Part shown: one piece after another, positions 15,790 to 22,960 of the stretch
Position numbering within the stretch: the first letter of the stretch is position 1
How the letters are laid out: the number at the start of each line of letters is the position of its first letter
Origin: a virus
Virus record (IMG/VR): IMGVR_UViG_3300020578_000351
Location: 1-27,505 of that record
Direction: 5' to 3' (one strand)
Length of the DNA: 27,505 nt
Made by a program: the position numbers and the translations under genes
Notes under the pieces: model-generated
What the model saw: the letters and a program-made list of their open reading frames with translations, nothing else
What the model was told of the DNA's origin: nothing
Database searches by the model: none

Positions 15790-16856
15790 AAGTTACATTA
15801 GAATACGTTTGGTTAGATGGATACACGCCAGAACCAAATCTTAGAAGCAAAGTTAAAGTGGAAGAAATGGATTTAAATTCAATAGAATTTAAATTTCCTG
15901 AATGGGGCTTTGATGGTTCATCTACAATGCAAGCAGATACTGATAACTCAGATATAATTCTTAAACCTGTTAAATATTACTCGCAAAAATCATTTCCTTT
16001 AGAAAATAGTAGAATTTATGTTTTATGTGAAGTAATGAATCCTGACGGAACACCACATGAATCAAACATGAGGTCCAAAATCGATGACCAAAGTGATGTT
16101 TGGTTTGGATTTGAACAGGAATATTTCATTAAAAACAAAAAAACAAATGAAATATTAGGACACGACACAGGTTTTAGATTAGAACCACAAGGTAAATATT
16201 ATTGCGGAGTTGGTCACAATGTTGTTGGTCGTAGTTTTGCAGAAGAACATATGCGTTTATGTATGTTATATGGTATTGAAATTACTGGTATAAATGCAGA
16301 AGTTGCTCTTGGACAATGGGAATACCAAATTTTTTCAAAAGGGAGTTTGAACGCAGCTGATGATTTATGGATGAGTAGATATTTCTTGTACAGATTGTCT
16401 GAAAACTTTAACTATGAAATAGTATTACACCCAAAACCAATTAATGGTGATTGGAATGGTTCAGGAATGCACACAAACTTTTCAAGTGATAGAATGAGAA
16501 CATTAGGAGGTTATGAATATTTTCAATCTATTTTTAACACTTTTGGTTCTAGACACGAAGACCACATCAGAGAATATGGTTCAAGTAATGAAATGAGACT
16601 TACGGGTAAACACGAAACACAAAGTATTAATAAATATTCTTATGGTGTTGGAGATAGAGGTGCTTCCATAAGAATACCCAAAACTACTGCAGAAAATTGG
16701 AAAGGTTATTTAGAAGATAGAAGACCAGCATCAAATGCCGATTCTTACAGAGTTGTTAATCAGGTTTTAAAATCTTTGAATGCTGCCGAAGAACTCATGG
16801 AAATCACAATGAAAATGAATTCAAAAGTTGATATAAAAAGTTTGGATGGTAAATAA
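15786..16856 (+). CDS. glnA: Glutamine synthetase, type II-like
   Basis: This 356-aa enzyme makes glutamine from glutamate, ammonia and ATP. The N-terminal beta-grasp part has EYVWLDGY and EWGFDGSSTMQAD (39-51). Metal/glutamate residues lie in FGFEQEYF (107-114), AEVALGQWEYQ (171-181) and GDWNGSGMHTNFS (221-233). SIRIPKTTAENWKGYLEDRRP provides the conserved C-terminal Arg region. This pattern fits the short, eukaryote-like GSII class also found in Bacteroidota. In a phage it could adjust nitrogen or nucleotide supply. After the TAA the frame stays open for 13 codons (GTRPADELLKEYR), which reads like the native C-terminus, so the stop may be a recent nonsense change. Confidence 0.92.
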   Translation: MKVTLEYVWLDGYTPEPNLRSKVKVEEMDLNSIEFKFPEWGFDGSSTMQADTDNSDIILKPVKYYSQKSFPLENSRIYVLCEVMNPDGTPHESNMRSKIDDQSDVWFGFEQEYFIKNKKTNEILGHDTGFRLEPQGKYYCGVGHNVVGRSFAEEHMRLCMLYGIEITGINAEVALGQWEYQIFSKGSLNAADDLWMSRYFLYRLSENFNYEIVLHPKPINGDWNGSGMHTNFSSDRMRTLGGYEYFQSIFNTFGSRHEDHIREYGSSNEMRLTGKHETQSINKYSYGVGDRGASIRIPKTTAENWKGYLEDRRPASNADSYRVVNQVLKSLNAAEELMEITMKMNSKVDIKSLDGK

Positions 16857-16909
16857 GGAACAAGACCTGCAGATGAATTATTAAAAGAATATAGATAAGA
16901 GGAATAATA

Positions 16910-17134
16910 ATGGAACATGTTAATCACCCATTACATTACGGAGGAAAAAATAATGAATACGAGGTAATCAAAGTGATTGATGCTTGGGATTTAGGATTTA
17001 GTTTAGGAAATACAATAAAATATATATCACGTGCAGGAAAAAAAGGAAAAGATAAAGAACTCGAGGACCTCAGAAAAGCTCTCTGGTACCTTGAACACTA
17101 CATCAAAACAATTGAAGAAAAAAACAGGAATTAA
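16910..17134 (+). CDS. DUF3310 family protein
   Basis: A 74-aa protein opening MEHVNHPLHYGG and containing YEVIKVIDAWDLGFSLGNTIK, YISRAGKKGK and LEDLRKALWYLEHYI. These are the hallmarks of DUF3310, a small family very common in tailed phages, often near nucleotide-metabolism genes; its biochemical role is unsettled. A GAGG sequence 10 nt upstream is one of the few Shine-Dalgarno-like sites in the window. The gene lies between glutamine synthetase and a membrane protein in the same orientation. Confidence 0.88.
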   Translation: MEHVNHPLHYGGKNNEYEVIKVIDAWDLGFSLGNTIKYISRAGKKGKDKELEDLRKALWYLEHYIKTIEEKNRN

Positions 17135-17426
17135 TAAAGAAATTACAGTTTGGGATGCACTCACAACTCCCAAAGAATTACTTAGAGAAACTTTTATAAA
17201 TTTTTCTTGGGGATTTTTAGGTAACTCTGTTGTTGTATTTGTTGCAAAAGAACTGGACTTTATGGTTTTAATTAATTATATTGTTTATTACATACTAATA
17301 TCTTACATTGTAAATAGGAAAAAATACGACACAATATTAGGTAAATTTATAGTATTACCCGGTTCAGCTGCGGTTGGAGCATTCACAGGATATAAGTTGG
17401 CACAAATAATAGTTAATATTTTATAG
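17112..17426 (+). CDS. Small membrane protein, probable TTG start
   Basis: The reading frame encodes KKKTGINKEITVWDALTTP, then hydrophobic segments (about WGFLGNSVVVFVAK, LINYIVYYILISYIV and a Gly/Ala-rich GSAAVGAFTGYKLAQIIV). An ATG at 17031 would overlap DUF3310 by 104 nt and add a low-quality N-terminus. TTG at 17112 cuts the overlap to 23 nt and gives a natural MKKKTG start, so I prefer it. About three membrane segments in 104 aa. It is followed by another membrane peptide after 2 nt. Function unknown. Confidence 0.55.
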   Translation: MKKKTGINKEITVWDALTTPKELLRETFINFSWGFLGNSVVVFVAKELDFMVLINYIVYYILISYIVNRKKYDTILGKFIVLPGSAAVGAFTGYKLAQIIVNIL

Positions 17427-17428
17427 AG

Positions 17429-17527
17429 ATGAAAACAGGATTTAGAGTGACCGCATTAATCATAGTAGTAGTTTGGTTAATAATGGTATGGACATTAGTA
17501 TATGAATTGATAAAAATGATATTTTAA
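17429..17527 (+). CDS. Single-pass membrane peptide
   Basis: A 32-aa ORF, MKTGFRVTALIIVVVWLIMV and a short end (WTLVYELIKMIF), essentially one transmembrane helix with a basic N-terminus. It sits 2 nt after the previous membrane protein and 1 nt before the methyltransferase ATG, so spacing supports translation. It may assist its neighbour. Confidence 0.5.
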   Translation: MKTGFRVTALIIVVVWLIMVWTLVYELIKMIF

Positions 17528-17528
17528 A

Positions 17529-18377
17529 ATGATAGAAACAGGAAAAATAATAAATGGTGATTGTATTGAAGTAATGAAAACACTTCCCGAAGGTAGTGTT
17601 GACCTTGTTGTTACTAGTTGTCCTTATGGTGTTGGTATTGATTATGATGTTCACGATGATGATGTTGAATTTGAGGATTATAAAATTTTCAGTCGTGATT
17701 GGTTAATGCAGGTTTATCGTGTATTAAAAGATGATGGTAGAATTGCTCTTAACATTCCTTATGAAATTAACAGACAGAAAAAAGGTGGACGTATCTTTTT
17801 TGTTTCAGAGATGTGGCAAATTATGAAAGAGATTGGTTATGGGTTCTTTGGTATTGTTGACCTTGAAGAACAATCACCACATAGAAGTAAGACCACAGCA
17901 TGGGGTTCTTGGATGAGTCCATCTTCACCCTACATATATAACCCAAAAGAATGTGTTATTTTAGCTTATAAAAAACATCATATTAAAAAAGTAAAAGGAG
18001 AACCTCAGTGGAAAGGTGTTCCTACAGAAATAGAACAAGAAGACGGAACAATAAAGAAAAAAACAGTATATGATGAATCAGACAAAAAAGAATTTATTGA
18101 ACTTGTTTATGGTCAGTGGAATTACTTTGCGGATACTAAGTCACTCACCAAGGCTACGTTCTCGATGGACATACCAACAAAGGCGATTAAGATATTATCC
18201 TACAAAAACGATGTAGTGTTAGACCCATTTGCGGGAAGTGGTACTAGTTTAGTGGCAGCCGAAGTATTAGGTAGAAGATGGTTAGGAATAGAACTATCAC
18301 CAAACTATTCTGAAATTGCAAAAACAAGAGTTGAATATTTCAAAACAATGAAAGAAATTAAAAACCAAGAATTATGA
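17529..18377 (+). CDS. Site-specific DNA methyltransferase (N4/N6, beta-type order)
   Basis: A 282-aa protein with motif IV near the N-terminus (VVTSCPYGVGIDY, SCPY at 30-33) and SAM-binding motif I near the C-terminus (DPFAGSGTS, 232-240, followed by GRRWLGIEL). This order is the beta class of amino-methyltransferases, which modify N4-cytosine or N6-adenine. Most relatives have TSPPY, so Cys31 replacing the first proline is unusual. No restriction endonuclease is next to it, so it is probably an orphan enzyme protecting phage DNA. It ends in a 6-nt overlap with the convergent Cys-rich gene. Confidence 0.88.
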   Translation: MIETGKIINGDCIEVMKTLPEGSVDLVVTSCPYGVGIDYDVHDDDVEFEDYKIFSRDWLMQVYRVLKDDGRIALNIPYEINRQKKGGRIFFVSEMWQIMKEIGYGFFGIVDLEEQSPHRSKTTAWGSWMSPSSPYIYNPKECVILAYKKHHIKKVKGEPQWKGVPTEIEQEDGTIKKKTVYDESDKKEFIELVYGQWNYFADTKSLTKATFSMDIPTKAIKILSYKNDVVLDPFAGSGTSLVAAEVLGRRWLGIELSPNYSEIAKTRVEYFKTMKEIKNQEL

Positions 18378-18974
18378 TGGAAATTGTGGCGGAGGAGTGC
18401 CACTGTTCAAGCAGTTCTCCGTCTGTTTGTTCCATCTTATGATTGACTTTCCTTTTTCTTCACCGTTAATCCTGTCTTCATTCATAAAAAAGTTTGCATT
18501 TTTAAAAATATCATCCCAATCCTTTCTGTCTTCTTCATTTTCAGGTTTATTAAAAGGATTTAATATTGATTTACCTTCCTTTTCTCTTTTTTTATTTTCT
18601 AAATCCCAAAATTTTTGAATGTCTTCATCAATATCTTGTAATTGGTTACCATCATAAAATTTACCTGGTGGTATTTTTTCACATTCACCACTGTCCCTAT
18701 TAAAATATTCGTCATCGGCACAAATTTTTTCACAACCAAATCCTGATACAAATACCTCATCAGGACCACATGAACTACATACTTCCGAATAATAATCCAA
18801 ACGTTGACCGTCAGGGCACGTTATACATTTGTTTTTTTTGTAAGACCAATAACAATTAGCACCGGTATCTCTTTTTTTATCACACTCTTCTTCTGTTTTT
18901 GGGTCTTCTTCTTCTAATATTATACCCATCATTTTTTTCATACGATACAATTCTGTTTCAAGTAAAAGTTTCAT
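18372..18974 (-). CDS. Cys-rich protein with N-terminal targeting module
   Basis: A 200-aa minus-strand protein. Residues 1-21 (ending KKMMGIILE) form the second subtype of the shared module, with Glu21 as the likely cleavage point. Residues about 30-100 hold Cys-rich repeats (CITCPDGQ, CSSCGPDE, GCEKICADDEYF, ECEKIPPGKFYDG) like disulfide-knotted or EGF-type modules. The C-terminal half is charged and polar. Disulfide-type repeats are odd for a cytoplasmic protein, which fits a virion location. It is divergent from 19056 and each has its own TATTTATA box. Confidence 0.68.
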   Translation of the reverse strand: MKLLLETELYRMKKMMGIILEEEDPKTEEECDKKRDTGANCYWSYKKNKCITCPDGQRLDYYSEVCSSCGPDEVFVSGFGCEKICADDEYFNRDSGECEKIPPGKFYDGNQLQDIDEDIQKFWDLENKKREKEGKSILNPFNKPENEEDRKDWDDIFKNANFFMNEDRINGEEKGKSIIRWNKQTENCLNSGTPPPQFPS

Positions 18975-18992
18975 AAATTATCTAATTTATTA

Positions 18993-19000
18993 TATAAATA
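18993..19000 (-). promoter_or_regulatory. Candidate late promoter, TATTTATA (minus strand)
   Basis: Reads toward the Cys-rich gene with an 18-nt gap to the ATG at 18974. It is paired back-to-back with the plus-strand copy at 19044. Confidence 0.45.
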
Positions 19001-19043
19001 TATTACAGAATATATAAAAAAACTGAATTTCATTTTTTAAAGG

Positions 19044-19051
19044 TATTTATA
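19044..19051 (+). promoter_or_regulatory. Candidate late promoter, TATTTATA
   Basis: Ends 4 nt before the ATG at 19056. It would drive the two-gene operon including the DHH phosphoesterase. Confidence 0.5.
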
Positions 19052-19055
19052 TGTT

Positions 19056-20039
19056 ATGAAAACTCTAATAGTAGAAATATCAAGGATTAGACAAATGATG
19101 GGTATTATTGAAAGTATAGAAGATGATAAAAAAATATCAGACGAATATATGAGTTATCTTAGAAACAGATCAATTGATGACCAATTAAATCAAACAAATG
19201 ATAATAATTACCAAGAATTAAGAATAAAAGCTAGCGAAGCAGGGGGTAGACTTGCTCAATATGAAAAAATAGAAAATGCAACATCTTTAGATGAATTAAT
19301 AAATTTATTTTCAAAAGACTGGGAGTTTAAGGATTATGTAAGAAATAATTTTTGTGGTGATGAAGAAATTGATGGAATAATAGAAGTTTTATGTATTTTC
19401 AGTGGGGGGTCTAATGAAGAGTATTTAGGAAAAGAAAGATGTAATTGGCATAGAAGTGTATTTTCTAATTTAACAATTGACACCAATTTACTTGACTTAA
19501 TACCAGGACTTAAAGAAAAGGCATTAAAATTAAAAAGAATAAGTAGTACAAATAAAATAAAATCAAATTTTGAAACTACTCGGCCAAACATTGAAAAAAA
19601 CAAACAAAGTATTAGTGCTGACCAATACATATCAAAACTAAACTACAGTGATGTTGGTTACAATAATGTCGATACTGGTGGTAGTATGAGAAAATACGCC
19701 GAAGCGATATCAAAAGAAGACCCAAATGAAGTTGAATCGTTGGTAAAAAGTTTAATTAGTAGGTTTAAAGACTTAATGACAACTAAAGTGAATAAAGAAA
19801 TTAGCCGAGCCGGCATGAGTGAAAGTTGGGCATATTGGGATGTTGGTAAACAACTTTATTTTTATAATAATCCTGAAGAAAGTAATTATAAACTTGGAAA
19901 TCCTTTAACCGATGAATCGATACAACAAACTATTATAAACAGAATGATTGGTTGGGAAGTTACAAATGGTGGGAAAAAACCTAATGGGGATAAATATTCT
20001 TCTAAAGAATTAGCAAATATTGGAGAAACTTATATATGA
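19056..20039 (+). CDS. Putative virion protein with N-terminal targeting module
   Basis: A 327-aa protein opening MKTLIVEISRIRQMMGIIES, the same subtype as the Cys-rich protein on the other strand, with Glu19 as the likely cleavage residue. The mature part is polar and helical, with a CIFSGGSNEEYLGKERCNWH segment and a C-terminal region containing MSESWAYWDVGKQLYFYN. No known catalytic motif is evident. Its stop overlaps the DHH gene start as ATGA, so both are translated together. It may help package or deliver the downstream enzyme. Confidence 0.65.
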   Translation: MKTLIVEISRIRQMMGIIESIEDDKKISDEYMSYLRNRSIDDQLNQTNDNNYQELRIKASEAGGRLAQYEKIENATSLDELINLFSKDWEFKDYVRNNFCGDEEIDGIIEVLCIFSGGSNEEYLGKERCNWHRSVFSNLTIDTNLLDLIPGLKEKALKLKRISSTNKIKSNFETTRPNIEKNKQSISADQYISKLNYSDVGYNNVDTGGSMRKYAEAISKEDPNEVESLVKSLISRFKDLMTTKVNKEISRAGMSESWAYWDVGKQLYFYNNPEESNYKLGNPLTDESIQQTIINRMIGWEVTNGGKKPNGDKYSSKELANIGETYI

Positions 20040-21553
20040 AAATCATAATCACAGAAAATCAACTAAAGTCTCTTATTTCAGAATCAGGTATTAGAAACAT
20101 AAATGATTTATTAAATAGATATAAAAAGGCTAAAATATATTTTCATCAAGATTTAGATGGTGTTGCAACGGCAATTGCAATGAAAAAATATCTAGAAAAC
20201 CAAGGTTTCAAAGTTGTTGATTGTGAGGTTATCCAATATGGTGAAAAAGAATGGGCAATAAAGAGAGCAGACATTAGTGATGATGCTCGTGGAGAAATAA
20301 TGCCAGTACTTGTAGATTTTGCACACGGGAAACCTATGTTTGAAATTCATACTGACCACCACGACAGTCAAGTTGGTGTTGAAAAAGAAACATCAACCAG
20401 TTTTAAAAGTGCTAGGTCAAATGTAGAAACAATATCACAAACAGTATCACCAAAAGAGTTATTCACCGCTACCGATTTATCTATTATTTCAATGGTGGAT
20501 TCAGCTAACTATGCAACACATGACATAACCCCCAAAATGGTAATGAATTTTATATATAAATTTGATGAAAGTAAAACAAGTCGAGATAATATGATTATGT
20601 TGGGTTTAGTAACTAACAAATTACTGTTAGCTTATAAAAACTATCCGAATTTTATGGAAGATTTGGTTATGAGAGCCGAACCTTCTATAAAAAATATCTA
20701 CAATATCATAAAAGAATTTGCTATAGAGAGAAACTATGTAGATATCGATACTATGATTAAAAATCAAGAAAAATACTTAATAGATAGAAAAGAAGGGACT
20801 AAAAGTAATTCTGGTGTTGAAGTGGTTGGTAATATTTTAACACAGATGGATTTGGGGTCCATGAAAAAAGGTTCATATGATAGATATGTTCCATTTGAAC
20901 TATATCCCGATGCAGACTTTTTGGTCACAGGTTTAGGAGGTCAAGTAGGTATGGTTCAAGCTTCTTGTAATCCATATAAAAAAGAGAGAGCGTTAAAAGG
21001 AATTGATTTAGGTAAAATTAAAGATGAAGTTTTAGATTTTTTCAAACCTGAACTAGAAAATGAAATATTGACATATGAAATAATTAAAAAAATTGCAGAA
21101 AAAAAGGCAACAGATGAATCTGTTGGTTTTACAACAAGAGATTTTGAAGCCATTTATGGTGGGTTACCGTCATTTGAAAATAACTCAATAAATGCTTACG
21201 ATTTTTTAAAGGCAAACTCAGGAGGACACAAATGTATTACAAATGTATCAGGAATTAATTATGTATATAGTGGTTACGATAAACCATATACAAAAGATTT
21301 ACCTGAAGAATTGTTACCAATTGCAAATTATGATGGTGATAATAATTTTGTTAATGATATTAAAAAACAACTTTTAAGGTTTAGAAGATTATCTGAAAAA
21401 CAGGTAGAAGCGGCCATAAGACAATTAAAAAAAGAAAACAAATTTAATTCAGATTACGTAGAAACTTCAAGTTCAAGAACCAGTAGAGATTTGGTAATTG
21501 ATATGAGAAATAAGTTTATTAATATTCTACAAAGAAAAATTGATAAAAATTAA
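20036..21553 (+). CDS. DHH-family phosphoesterase with N-terminal targeting module
   Basis: A 505-aa protein. Residues 1-16 (MKIIITENQLKSLISE) are the shared module. The catalytic part follows: HQDLD (37-41), VDFAHG (93-98), literal DHH (107-109) and SMVDSANY around Asp155, which together form the two-metal site of DHH phosphoesterases. SGGHKCIT (395-402) corresponds to the DHHA1-type substrate-binding glycine motif. The family includes RecJ, nanoRNases and cyclic-dinucleotide hydrolases. A packaged DHH enzyme could degrade host nucleic acid fragments or signalling nucleotides on entry; the substrate cannot be read from sequence. It is coupled by ATGA to the upstream gene. Confidence 0.87.
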   Translation: MKIIITENQLKSLISESGIRNINDLLNRYKKAKIYFHQDLDGVATAIAMKKYLENQGFKVVDCEVIQYGEKEWAIKRADISDDARGEIMPVLVDFAHGKPMFEIHTDHHDSQVGVEKETSTSFKSARSNVETISQTVSPKELFTATDLSIISMVDSANYATHDITPKMVMNFIYKFDESKTSRDNMIMLGLVTNKLLLAYKNYPNFMEDLVMRAEPSIKNIYNIIKEFAIERNYVDIDTMIKNQEKYLIDRKEGTKSNSGVEVVGNILTQMDLGSMKKGSYDRYVPFELYPDADFLVTGLGGQVGMVQASCNPYKKERALKGIDLGKIKDEVLDFFKPELENEILTYEIIKKIAEKKATDESVGFTTRDFEAIYGGLPSFENNSINAYDFLKANSGGHKCITNVSGINYVYSGYDKPYTKDLPEELLPIANYDGDNNFVNDIKKQLLRFRRLSEKQVEAAIRQLKKENKFNSDYVETSSSRTSRDLVIDMRNKFINILQRKIDKN

Positions 21554-21585
21554 AAAGATTTAACAACTTTTTGTAATCATTGATA

Positions 21586-21593
21586 TATTTATA
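21586..21593 (+). promoter_or_regulatory. Orphan TATTTATA element
   Basis: The octamer lies 33 nt after the DHH stop with no ATG close by; the next start is at 21712. It could give a late transcript covering the small ORF and the noncoding RNA. Confidence 0.3.
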
Positions 21594-21632
21594 CTTATCT
21601 CAAAAATTTTTAATAAATTTTTATTGTTTTAT

Positions 21633-21663
21633 TTGACTAATCGAAATATTAGTTTTAAATTTG
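21633..21663 (+). promoter_or_regulatory. Bacteroidota-type promoter (TTG-N20-TAAATTTG)
   Basis: TTG at 21633-21635 and TAAATTTG at 21656-21663, spaced by 20 nt. Unlike other host-type promoters here it leaves a leader of about 45 nt. That leader contains a hairpin at 21668-21690 (ACAA/TTGT and GGGA/TCCC, loop AACG). Confidence 0.7.
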
Positions 21664-21711
21664 TAAAACAATTGGGAAACGTCCCGTTGTATAATTTGAA
21701 AAATTGAAAAT

Positions 21712-21855
21712 ATGAGTGAAGATTTAATCACCACTTCAGAGATTTTCTATTACTTTGATGATAAAGGAAAAAAACTTTATACGTCAAATGAAGTCTTTGC
21801 AAGTATAAGAGCAAACTACCACGGAACGGTAAAAGTTTTTGTAGAAAATATTTAA
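21712..21855 (+). CDS. 47-aa protein upstream of the large ncRNA
   Basis: The ORF encodes MSEDLITTSEIFYYFDDKGK, a KLYTSNEVFASIRANYHGTV segment and a KVFVENI end. The composition is normal for a small soluble protein with a possible beta hairpin. It has its own promoter and a hairpin-bearing leader, and ends 18 nt before the -33 box of the ncRNA promoter. No family is recognised. It could be functionally linked to the RNA, but only proximity supports that. Confidence 0.55.
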   Translation: MSEDLITTSEIFYYFDDKGKKLYTSNEVFASIRANYHGTVKVFVENI

Positions 21856-21872
21856 AAAAAATTCACAGAGAC

Positions 21873-21903
21873 TTGTTTTTTTAAAATAAAAGACATAACT
21901 TTG
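21873..21903 (+). promoter_or_regulatory. Bacteroidota-type promoter of the large ncRNA (TTG-N20-TAACTTTG)
   Basis: TTG at 21873-21875 and TAACTTTG at 21896-21903, with the same 20-nt spacing as the upstream promoter. The start region TTTGTAAAACA is identical at both promoters (21660 and 21900). Confidence 0.75.
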
Positions 21904-21908
21904 TAAAA

Positions 21909-22928
21909 CATTTGAAACCTGAAGGAGATGAAAGATACTCGGTATTCAAATGGTAAGTTCTTTGAAATTCTAACGAACAAATTGTTCAAACAAAATTTGA
22001 AATAAAAGATTAACCCCCTTTTCTTTAAAATTTGTGAAACAAAGAGTTCAATGGGCCGTGTATGGTCCACTAAAATAAACCATGAAAGTGGTATAAAGTA
22101 AGTCAGAAGTGTAACTGATTTGCGTCTTGATTGTCTTCGGACAATCGAGGTCGAGTACACAAGCGGGAAACCGTTTAACCTTGAGTACTGAGGGCAACGC
22201 TGTAAGAAAAGTGGTTAAATGATTGGGCGATGTGGGTCGTCTGATTGAGGTGGGAACACCAATAGGAATAACCCGTAGGAATATTTGCAAAAAATGAAGT
22301 TATCCAATTTCATTATTGCGTTTTCCAATATTAAAGGATACTTAAAACTGAAAGGTATGTTAAAGTACGAGTGGTGTCGTTATTAACCTTAATGAGTCTT
22401 TACCAAAAGATTTGTTTCGAAGTAGTCTTGAAATATGGAAATGGGGACATTTCACGGAGTAGTTGAGTATTGACTTGTTCAAAAGATAGGTCAGCTCGGG
22501 TGGCGGACCACTACTTCGACAATCCACAACACAAAAACTTATTATTATAATTAATAACCATTAAGAATAAATTAAGGAAAAGTGTCCGTCAGGTTTGAAT
22601 GAAAGGTGACTACATAGTAATGAGCCGTTCATTGCACACGAAGGTCCCAAGCTGACGTGTAATTATCCGAAAAACCTTTAGTCCCGCAAGGACGAATTGG
22701 GGAGGCATCCTCAAAAAGAGTCAAGTAAGATGAGAGTAATTCAAACCTCAAGGAATGGTAAACCTAAAAGACCGTCACTGAGAAATACTTCTCAAAAGGA
22801 AGTGGATAAGAGTAGAAACGATAATGACTCTAAAGGTTCTCACAACAAACGTGTAATCTCAGCGTTTTTTTTAATGGAGCCCACCGGTAAAAAATTTGAT
22901 GGATAAGGAAAAACTTATCCATTTTTTT
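21909..22928 (+). ncRNA. Candidate ~1-kb highly structured noncoding RNA (GOLLD/ROOL-like, unassigned)
   Basis: This stretch has a promoter just upstream, an intrinsic terminator at its end, no credible gene and visibly higher GC than its surroundings. It holds many helices: CATTTGAA/TTCAAATG at the 5' end (21909-21916 with 21945-21952); CTTGATTGTC with a TTCG tetraloop (22126-22149); AAGCGG-GAAA-CCGTTT (22161-22176) enclosed by AGTAC/GTACT; GGTG-GGAA-CACC (22249-22260); nested AATATT, GCAA/TTGC and AATGAA/TTCATT (22280-22332); AAATG-GGGA-CATTT (22439-22452); a 10-bp long-range helix (22417-22426 with 22510-22519); CGTCAG/CTGACG (22587-22592 with 22652-22657); GTCC-CGCAA-GGAC (about 22681-22693); and TGAGAA-ATAC-TTCTCA (22779-22794). 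Phage-borne giant RNAs of the GOLLD and ROOL classes have similar size and tetraloop richness. I cannot confirm either class. Confidence 0.75.
22900..22928 (+). terminator. Intrinsic terminator of the large ncRNA
   Basis: TGGATAAG (22900-22907), loop GAAAAA, CTTATCCA (22914-22921), then seven T (22922-22928). The stem is a perfect 8 bp. Confidence 0.9.
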
Positions 22929-22956
22929 GTGCGTTTAATTTTTTTTACTATCTTTG
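22927..22956 (+). promoter_or_regulatory. Bacteroidota-type promoter (TTG-N19-TATCTTTG)
   Basis: The -33 TTG (22927-22929) is made from the end of the preceding terminator's T-run. TATCTTTG is at 22949-22956, and the ATG at 22961 follows after 4 nt. Confidence 0.7.
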
Positions 22957-22960
22957 TTGT

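Noticed and set aside
15786-16898. Genome-wide stop-codon reassignment suggested by the glnA tail
   Set aside because: TAA ends most other genes at sensible lengths, and TGA and TAG are also used as stops, so a single altered codon is more likely.
21852-22290. Two minus-strand ORFs of 102 and 80 aa inside the structured region
   Set aside because: They overlap the ncRNA promoter and helices, lack promoters on their strand, and their products show no domain. Probably chance.
22697-22906. A 69-aa plus-strand ORF inside the structured region
   Set aside because: It lies across RNA helices (TGAGAA/TTCTCA, AGAGT/ACTCT) and before the terminator, has a very basic Ser/Asn-rich composition unlike its neighbours, and no start signal of either promoter type. 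Probably chance.
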